From Nitrosomonas sp. (lineage in GTDB: Bacteria; Pseudomonadota; Gammaproteobacteria; Burkholderiales; Nitrosomonadaceae): a stretch of 8,736 nt of DNA. The DNA is taken from the NCBI GenBank assembly GCA_021774205.1, contig JAJFJI010000368.1:1-8736 (forward strand), given 5' to 3'. Shown here one piece after another: positions 1 through 4,737 of the stretch. The first letter of the stretch is position 1. Every line of letters begins with the position of its first letter. Both the position numbers and the translations under genes were made by a program. The notes beneath the pieces were generated by a model. It worked only from the letters and a program-made list of their open reading frames with translations. It made no database searches and was not told the DNA's origin.

Positions 1-1
1 T

Positions 2-205
2 TTCACTGTCATGCATCAGATGATTAGGCTAGGATTGGGTATTGGCTTGCTTCCGGATTATTTGGGTGATGGCGACCTAAAACTTGTAACACTATTCACT
101 TTACCCGAAGAAACAAGCAAAGAACTCTGGATATTAACTCACCCGGACTTGCGCAACATAAACCGCATACGTAAATTCATGGAATTCGTGCGTAAGTATT
201 GCTAG
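2..205 (+). CDS. LysR-type transcriptional regulator, C-terminal fragment (cut by window edge)
   Basis: The open frame enters from the left edge and ends at TAG (203-205), giving the last 67 residues of a protein. The stretch GLGIGLLPDYL, followed about 25 residues later by a hydrophobic strand (LWILTHPDLR) and a basic C-terminal helix (RIRKFMEFVRK), is typical of the end of the periplasmic-binding-protein-like effector domain of LysR-type regulators. In that family this part closes effector subdomain I after the chain returns from subdomain II. The N-terminal helix-turn-helix lies outside the window, so target and ligand cannot be inferred. The stop is followed in frame by two more stops (TAG TAA TAA). 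A mobile element is inserted directly after this stop. The first in-frame ATG (11) is internal and is not a real start. The family call is fairly safe; no gene name is justified. Confidence 0.8.
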   Translation, partial: FTVMHQMIRLGLGIGLLPDYLGDGDLKLVTLFTLPEETSKELWILTHPDLRNINRIRKFMEFVRKYC

Positions 206-212
206 TAATAAA
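205..212. repeat. Left 8-bp target-site duplication
   Basis: GTAATAAA at this position is repeated exactly at 355-362. The two copies directly abut the ends of the 213-354 element. IS66-family elements characteristically produce 8-bp duplications. The first base is the G of the LysR stop codon, so the insertion hit the very end of that gene. Confidence 0.75.
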
Positions 213-354
213 GTAATTATTCAGTGCATCACAGTAACTGTTCAGATTGCTTCTATAATTCGTCAGTTCAAGGCGCAAAATTTGAGTTTACACGTGTAAA
301 TAATCATTTTGTAACACCGAAATGGCGGATTATAGGGGTAAGCTGAATAGTTAC
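213..354. mobile_element. Miniature IS66-like element (MITE-type, no transposase)
   Basis: This is a 142-bp non-coding block that begins GTAATTATTCAG and ends CTGAATAGTTAC. The outer 12 bases of the two ends are inverted repeats matching at 11 of 12 positions. A longer inverted match pairs 234-269 with the complement of 319-354, identical at about 28 of 36 positions, and the arms meet at a perfect 14-bp palindrome (287-300). The whole block can therefore fold into one long imperfect hairpin. Perfect 8-bp direct repeats, GTAATAAA, abut both ends. Termini in GTAA/TTAC plus an 8-bp duplication are hallmarks of the IS66 family. No reading frame of useful length lies inside, so it would need a transposase supplied elsewhere. 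Each arm carries an inward-facing TATAAT (254-259 plus; 329-334 minus). A weak outward promoter-like pair, TTGTAA (309-314) and TATAGG (331-336) with a 16-base spacer, points to mutS. Family assignment is by inference; the structure itself is visible. Confidence 0.75.
287..300. repeat. Perfect 14-bp palindrome at the centre of the miniature element
   Basis: TTTACACGTGTAAA reads identically on both strands. It sits where the two arms of the 213-354 element meet: the arm pairing axis (234 with 354) and the palindrome axis agree to within half a base. This makes it the likely hairpin tip, and an independent operator is less likely. Confidence 0.7.
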
Positions 355-362
355 GTAATAAA
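355..362. repeat. Right 8-bp target-site duplication
   Basis: This is an exact second copy of GTAATAAA (first copy 205-212), lying directly outside the TTAC end of the miniature element. Identity stops on both sides, so the duplication is exactly 8 bp. Confidence 0.75.
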
Positions 363-385
363 TAGGTTAATTTGACCAAAACCTA
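363..385. promoter_or_regulatory. Inverted repeat with a T-N11-A core, possible LysR-type binding site
   Basis: TAGGTT (363-368) and AACCTA (380-385) form a perfect 6-bp inverted repeat separated by 11 bases, so the inner bases read T-N11-A. That is the generic layout of LysR-type operator boxes. It lies about 90 bp upstream of mutS and directly after the mobile element. AT-rich DNA yields such dyads by chance, and the LysR gene is upstream of it in the same orientation, so a regulatory role is only a possibility. It could equally be a weak hairpin at the end of the LysR transcript, though it lacks a GC-rich stem. Confidence 0.25.
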
Positions 386-420
386 GCAATCAACTGGGAT
401 GCGCGAAAAGTTACAACAAA

Positions 421-455
421 TTGAAACATAAATCTTAACTTAATGTAAATACAAT
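421..455 (+). promoter_or_regulatory. Candidate mutS promoter region
   Basis: TACAAT at 450-455 matches the sigma-70 -10 consensus at five of six positions, 19 bp before the mutS start codon. The best -35-like hexamer nearby, TTGAAA (421-426), is 23 bp away, which is too far for a standard spacing. TTAACT (435-440) is too close. The -10 call is therefore tentative, and initiation might instead come from the end of the mobile element (TTGTAA 309-314 and TATAGG 331-336). No strong Shine-Dalgarno sequence precedes the ATG; AAAGA (459-463) is the best available. Confidence 0.25.
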
Positions 456-474
456 ATGAAAGACTGGCGCCACA

Positions 475-3057
475 ATGGATAAAAATTCTAAACATACACC
501 CATGATGCAGCAATACTTACGCCTCAAGGCGCAGCATCCGGATAAGCTGATGTTTTATCGTATGGGAGATTTTTATGAACTGTTTTTTGATGATGCGGAA
601 AAAGCGGCAAGATTACTCAATATTACGCTAACTCGACGCGGCACTTCCGGAGGAGAGCCGATCAAGATGGCTGGCGTGCCGCATCATGCCGCTGAGCAAT
701 ACCTGGCAAAGCTAGTAAAGCTGGGCGAATCAATCGCAATCTGTGAACAGGTTGGTGATCCCAGTACCAGCAAAGGGCCAGTTGCACGTGAAGTTACCCG
801 CATCATTACGCCGGGGACATTGACGGATGCGGCATTACTGGAAGACAAGCACGATTGCATTTTGCTTGCCCTGATTATCCATGAAACAACGCTAGGATTA
901 GCCTGGCTGAATCTGGCAGCAGGACAAATGCGCGTAATGGAAACAACGGCGCATCATCTGGCAAGTGAGCTGGAACGTTTAAAACCAGCTGAAATTCTTT
1001 TACCCGAATCAATAACACTACCGGAAATACTCGATGATCAGTGGATACTGAAACGTTTACCAACATGGCAATTCGATCTGGATAGCGCGTTTCGCAATCT
1101 TACCAAGCAATTTGAAACACACGATCTTTCCGGCTTCGGCTGTGATGATCTGCAGACTTCTCTGTGCGCTGCTGGCGCATTGCTTGAATATACCCGTTTA
1201 ACGCAAGGCGCAAATATTACCCACCTTACCGCATTGCAAGTTGAACAGGACAATATTTACGTCCGCATGGACGCAACCACTCGCCGTAACCTTGAAATCT
1301 CAGAAACCATCCGTGGCGAGAAATCACCAACGTTATTATCATTACTGGATACTTGTTCAACCAATATGGGCAGCCGTTTGCTTCGCCACTGGCTGCATCA
1401 TCCACTACGTAACCATGCAGCTATCCAACACCGGCTGGACAGTGTGTCTGCATTGATTGGAAAAAACGAACAAAGCGCTTATCTTGCGGTACGCGAGGGT
1501 CTTCGACATATTGTAGACATTGAACGTATTACCGCGCGCATTGCGCTCAAATCTGCCCGTCCAAAAGACTTGTCTGGTTTACGTGACAGCCTGGGCCAGC
1601 TACCGGAAATTACCATGGCAGTTTCAAACTGCGCTACTGAGCTGATTAGCCAGTTAATGCAGACCATGGTGCCAGATAATACGCTTGTCAATTTATTAAC
1701 AAAAACGTTACGCGAAGACCCTAACACATTGCTACGTGAAGGTGGCGTTATTGCAGACGATTATGACGCGGAGCTGGACGAATTGCGATCACTGCAAAAT
1801 AATTGCGGCGAATTTCTTTTGCAACTGGAAATGCGAGAAAAGGAGCGCACCGGTATTCCAACGCTTAAAGTGGAATATAACCGGGTGCATGGCTTTTACA
1901 TTGAAGTAACCCATGCGCATAGTGAAAAAATTCCAGATGATTACCGTCGCAGACAGACACTAAAAAATGCTGAACGCTATGTCACGCCAGAACTAAAAAC
2001 ATTCGAAGACAAAGCATTAGCAGCCAAGGATCGTGCATTAGCCAGAGAAAAAATTTTATATGGCGCGCTGCTGGATACACTCTCGCAGCATATTAATCAG
2101 TTACAGCAAATTGCATCCAGTATCGCTGCAATGGATGTATTGGCAACATTTGCCGAACGCGCGCAGTCACTGGATTACAATGCACCCATTTTCAGCAAAG
2201 CGGCAGTGATCGAAATTGAATCAGGCCGTCACCCAGTCGTAGAAAATCAGGTAGAAAACTTTGTCACAAATAATGTGCAGCTTGGCGCTTGTAATAGTGC
2301 CATGCAAAAAATGCTCATTATCACTGGCCCCAATATGGGTGGCAAATCAACCTATATGCGGCAAATCGCTTTGATCACATTATTAGCGCATTGTGGCAGC
2401 TATGTTCCGGCCCAAACTGCGCGCATGGGCGTACTTGACCAAATTTTCACCCGAATTGGTGCAGCGGATGATCTTGCTTCCGGGCGCTCTACCTTTATGG
2501 TGGAGATGACAGAAACCGCAAATATCCTGCACAATGCAACGGCACAAAGCCTGGTGTTAATGGATGAAATCGGCCGAGGCACTTCTACATTCGATGGTCT
2601 CGCATTGGCTTACGCCATAGCCTGCCACCTATTGAAGAAAAATCAGAGCTATACCCTTTTTGCCACCCATTACTTTGAGTTGACCAGGCTTGAAGCAGAA
2701 TTAAGCCAAGCAAAAAACGTTCATCTCGAAGCCATAGAACACAAACATCATATTGTATTCCTGCATAAAGTCAGCGAAGGAGCAGCAAGCAAAAGCTACG
2801 GATTGCAGGTCGCAAAATTAGCCGGCGTACCAGGGCCCGTCATCAAAGCAGCTAAAAAGCATTTAATAAAACTGGAAAGCACCGAAAAAAAACCACAACT
2901 GGAATTATTTTCCACCATTTCTGAAATTTTTGAAGAGACACCGCCGCAACATCCTGTGGTCGAAATGGTACAAACCATGAAACCAGACGAACTAAGTCCG
3001 AGACAAGCACTGGAAAAACTCTATTTGCTTAAAAAAGCAGTGGATAAAGTACATTAG
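475..3057 (+). CDS. mutS: DNA mismatch repair ATPase MutS
   Basis: This 860-residue protein recognises base mismatches and small loops, then recruits MutL in an ATP-dependent way. Length is close to the E. coli protein (853). The mismatch-reading motif GDFYELF is at residues 31-37, with Phe33 inserting beside the mismatch and Glu35 contacting it. Connector, lever and clamp domains follow. The ATPase has Walker A GPNMGGKST (618-626) and Walker B LVLMDEIGRG (693-702) with Asp697 and Glu698. Further on are the conserved THYFEL segment and the helix-turn-helix segment (ASKSYGLQVAKLAGVP) used in dimerisation. QLELF at 808-812 fits the consensus motif for binding the DNA polymerase sliding clamp. 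The tail PDELSPRQALEKLYLLKK matches the C-terminal tetramerisation region. The ATG at 475 gives the usual short N-terminus before TPMMQQYL, although its ribosome-binding site is weak. It is transcribed alone, converging on rnhB; the 42-bp gap shows no convincing terminator. Intact and apparently functional. Confidence 0.98.
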   Translation: MDKNSKHTPMMQQYLRLKAQHPDKLMFYRMGDFYELFFDDAEKAARLLNITLTRRGTSGGEPIKMAGVPHHAAEQYLAKLVKLGESIAICEQVGDPSTSKGPVAREVTRIITPGTLTDAALLEDKHDCILLALIIHETTLGLAWLNLAAGQMRVMETTAHHLASELERLKPAEILLPESITLPEILDDQWILKRLPTWQFDLDSAFRNLTKQFETHDLSGFGCDDLQTSLCAAGALLEYTRLTQGANITHLTALQVEQDNIYVRMDATTRRNLEISETIRGEKSPTLLSLLDTCSTNMGSRLLRHWLHHPLRNHAAIQHRLDSVSALIGKNEQSAYLAVREGLRHIVDIERITARIALKSARPKDLSGLRDSLGQLPEITMAVSNCATELISQLMQTMVPDNTLVNLLTKTLREDPNTLLREGGVIADDYDAELDELRSLQNNCGEFLLQLEMREKERTGIPTLKVEYNRVHGFYIEVTHAHSEKIPDDYRRRQTLKNAERYVTPELKTFEDKALAAKDRALAREKILYGALLDTLSQHINQLQQIASSIAAMDVLATFAERAQSLDYNAPIFSKAAVIEIESGRHPVVENQVENFVTNNVQLGACNSAMQKMLIITGPNMGGKSTYMRQIALITLLAHCGSYVPAQTARMGVLDQIFTRIGAADDLASGRSTFMVEMTETANILHNATAQSLVLMDEIGRGTSTFDGLALAYAIACHLLKKNQSYTLFATHYFELTRLEAELSQAKNVHLEAIEHKHHIVFLHKVSEGAASKSYGLQVAKLAGVPGPVIKAAKKHLIKLESTEKKPQLELFSTISEIFEETPPQHPVVEMVQTMKPDELSPRQALEKLYLLKKAVDKVH

Positions 3058-3099
3058 CACTCCAAGGTAGCACTGATGGGCTCAGCGATTCGGGGAGTA

Positions 3100-3738
3100 C
3101 TAATTCCGACATTTGATTGCTGCTTTTACCGGCGCAAAACTCCGCCGATGCACCGATGACACCCCGTGCGCCTGCAATGCAGCGATATGCTTCTTGGTTG
3201 GATATCCCTTATGCTGATCAAATCCATAAAGTGGAAAACGTTGATGTAACGCCAGCATCTCAGCATCACGGGCCGTTTTTGCTAAAATTGAAGCCGCTGA
3301 AATCTCCGGTATCAAACTATCACCCTTGATAATTGTTCGCATCGGCATATCCAGATGCAGGCCATGATTCCCGTCGATAAGTATCATATCTGGGACAATG
3401 GCCAGATTTTCAACGGCGCGTTTCATGGCTAGCAAACTGGCCTGCAAAATATTTAACCGTTCGATTTCCATAACGGAAGCGGACGAGACCGCCCAGGCGC
3501 TGGCAAATTTCTTTATCATTATTGCAAGATTGCCACGTCTTTTTGCGCTAATTTTTTTTGAGTCAGCTAACCCATCAATTTTTCGACCAGGATCCAGGAT
3601 CACACATGCCGCAAATACCGGCCCCGCCAATGGCCCTCTACCAGCCTCATCCACGCCACAAATCAGACGATATTCATTTAACCCAAAAGCATCATCTGAA
3701 TCACGGGTAACGCCTATTTGACGCTGCGCGCAGTACAC
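3100..3738 (-). CDS. rnhB: Ribonuclease HII
   Basis: This cytoplasmic enzyme cuts the RNA strand of RNA-DNA hybrids and starts removal of single ribonucleotides misincorporated in DNA. The 212-residue product has the type-2 signature ICGVDEAGRGPLAGP. Catalytic residues are Asp30, Glu31, Asp122 and Asp140, with the same spacing as in E. coli RNase HII (16, 17, 108, 126). The Gly-Arg-Gly motif at 33-35 reads the RNA-DNA junction. DSKK (59-62), SAASILAKTARD and GYPTKKH are further family blocks. The only standard start in frame ahead of the catalytic core is GTG at 3736-3738, since an in-frame stop lies just upstream. This start is inside the 3' end of fabZ, so the genes overlap by 25 bp and translation is probably coupled. 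The start gives an N-terminal extension of about 25 residues before the core, longer than usual, and no clear Shine-Dalgarno precedes it. In most relatives lpxA and lpxB lie between fabZ and rnhB; here they are missing. Confidence 0.95.
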   Translation of the reverse strand: MYCAQRQIGVTRDSDDAFGLNEYRLICGVDEAGRGPLAGPVFAACVILDPGRKIDGLADSKKISAKRRGNLAIMIKKFASAWAVSSASVMEIERLNILQASLLAMKRAVENLAIVPDMILIDGNHGLHLDMPMRTIIKGDSLIPEISAASILAKTARDAEMLALHQRFPLYGFDQHKGYPTKKHIAALQAHGVSSVHRRSFAPVKAAIKCRN

Positions 3739-4160
3739 ATTAATTTAGCTTTCGTGACAAGCTTACCATCGACTTCAGCTTCTGCTGAATATTTCCAAAC
3801 ACCTTTAATCTGCCGCTCAATGGCAACTTTGAGAATCAATTGATCCCCCGCCATTACTGGCTTCTTAAAACGTACCCCGTCTATACCAACAAAATAATAC
3901 ACTGAATCATCCGAATTTTTTGAATCCATAGTCCTCAATGTAAGAATAGCAGCCGCCTGCGCCAAAGCCTCAACAATCAGAACACCCGGCATTACAGGAT
4001 GATGAGGGAAATGACCGTTAAAAAAGGGTTCATTGATCGTTACATTTTTGAGGGCGACAATATCTTTTCCTGGCTCATAAGAGATGACTCTATCTACCAG
4101 CAAAAAAGGATAACGATGTGGCAAATATTTTAATACTTCATGAATGTCCATGGCACTCAT
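3714..4160 (-). CDS. fabZ: 3-hydroxyacyl-[acyl-carrier-protein] dehydratase FabZ
   Basis: FabZ dehydrates 3-hydroxyacyl-ACP to trans-2-enoyl-ACP in the cytoplasmic type II fatty-acid elongation cycle. The 148-residue hot-dog-fold protein is full length for the family. YLPHRYPFLLVDRV (12-25) and NGHFPHHPVMPGVLIVEALAQ are diagnostic. Catalytic His50 and Glu64 are present, at nearly the numbering seen in the Pseudomonas enzyme (49 and 63). It is FabZ and not FabA by length and by these motifs. The start at 4160 is preferred over the in-frame ATG three codons later because AGGGGA (4166-4171, minus strand) sits 5 bases before it. It follows skp after only 18 bp and overlaps rnhB, so it is part of the same transcript. 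FabZ competes with LpxA for 3-hydroxymyristoyl-ACP in organisms that make lipid A, which is why its usual neighbours are lpxD and lpxA; neither is present here. Confidence 0.97.
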   Translation of the reverse strand: MSAMDIHEVLKYLPHRYPFLLVDRVISYEPGKDIVALKNVTINEPFFNGHFPHHPVMPGVLIVEALAQAAAILTLRTMDSKNSDDSVYYFVGIDGVRFKKPVMAGDQLILKVAIERQIKGVWKYSAEAEVDGKLVTKAKLMCTARSVK

Positions 4161-4165
4161 TTGCT

Positions 4166-4171
4166 TCCCCT
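4166..4171 (-). promoter_or_regulatory. Ribosome binding site of fabZ
   Basis: AGGGGA on the minus strand lies 5 bases before the ATG at 4160. It decides between that ATG and the one at 4151 in favour of the upstream codon. Confidence 0.6.
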
Positions 4172-4178
4172 ATAGTAA

Positions 4179-4706
4179 CTATTTATCTTCCAAGGCTTTC
4201 ATCACTTGTTCAGTAATATCAATGCGCTCACTACGAAAAACGGTATCTTGTAAGTGGAAGATCAAGTCGTAATTCTCCGCTTCTGCAATATTATCAATTG
4301 CTTTATTGATATATTCCACAATCAGCCCACGTTCATCGTTCTGACGTAGGCTAAAATCTTCCTGCATTTGTTGTTGAGCCCGTTGATACTCACGACTGAT
4401 AGTGGCAAGTTTACGCTCCATTCCACGTCGTCCCGTCTCACCCAAAGTATCACTCTCTTGTTCCAATTGTTTTTGCAACGCTTCAACGCTTGCCGCCATT
4501 TTCTTGATCTGCTCGTCTCGCGGTAAAAATTCCTGCTCGATCTTTTTTTGAGCGCTTATCGCTGGCGCTGATTCACGCAATATCTTAACAGTATTAACAA
4601 TCCCGATTTTAATATCGCTGGCCAATACACTAAAGGAGCAGACCATAGAAGCAACAACAATACTTGCGGCAATCACGATCTGCAACCATAGAATTTTCCG
4701 TGGCAA
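4179..4706 (-). CDS. skp: Periplasmic chaperone Skp (OmpH family)
   Basis: Skp is a trimeric periplasmic holdase that binds unfolded outer-membrane proteins leaving the Sec translocon and delivers them to the BAM complex. The 175-residue product has a signal peptide: basic MPRK, a hydrophobic core at about 5-26, and a likely signal-peptidase I site after VLA (27-29). The mature N-terminus, SDIKIGIVNTVKILRES, is the typical OmpH-like strand. A long, charged, Gln-rich coiled-coil region (roughly 50-130) forms the tentacle helices. The C-terminal segment YDLIFHLQDTVFRSERIDITEQVMKAL returns to the trimer base. The start is TTG at 4704-4706, supported by AGGAGA (4712-4717) five bases upstream and by the complete signal peptide; the next ATG (residue 21) would destroy the signal. 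It lies 31 bp after bamA and 18 bp before fabZ. lpxD, normally the next gene, is absent. Confidence 0.93.
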   Translation of the reverse strand: MPRKILWLQIVIAASIVVASMVCSFSVLASDIKIGIVNTVKILRESAPAISAQKKIEQEFLPRDEQIKKMAASVEALQKQLEQESDTLGETGRRGMERKLATISREYQRAQQQMQEDFSLRQNDERGLIVEYINKAIDNIAEAENYDLIFHLQDTVFRSERIDITEQVMKALEDK

Positions 4707-4711
4707 TTTTT

Positions 4712-4717
4712 TCTCCT
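4712..4717 (-). promoter_or_regulatory. Ribosome binding site of skp, supports a TTG start
   Basis: AGGAGA on the minus strand lies 5 bases before the TTG codon at 4706, and no ATG or GTG is suitably placed. It is the strongest Shine-Dalgarno sequence I noted among the gene starts examined here. Confidence 0.65.
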
Positions 4718-4737
4718 AACCTTGATCTATATTAAAT

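Noticed and set aside
287..300. The 14-bp palindrome as a stand-alone operator
   Set aside because: It lies at the symmetry axis of the 213-354 element and is best explained as the tip of its inverted arms.
475..3057. Possible mutator defect in mutS
   Set aside because: Length, mismatch-binding Phe/Glu, Walker A and B, clamp-binding motif and C-terminal region are all intact, with no frameshift.
3058..3099. Possible bidirectional terminator between mutS and rnhB
   Set aside because: ACTCC (3059-3063) pairs with GGAGT (3094-3098) and an inner CTGA/TCAG stem exists (3073-3085), but the stems are 4-5 bp with a large loop and there is no T-run on either strand.
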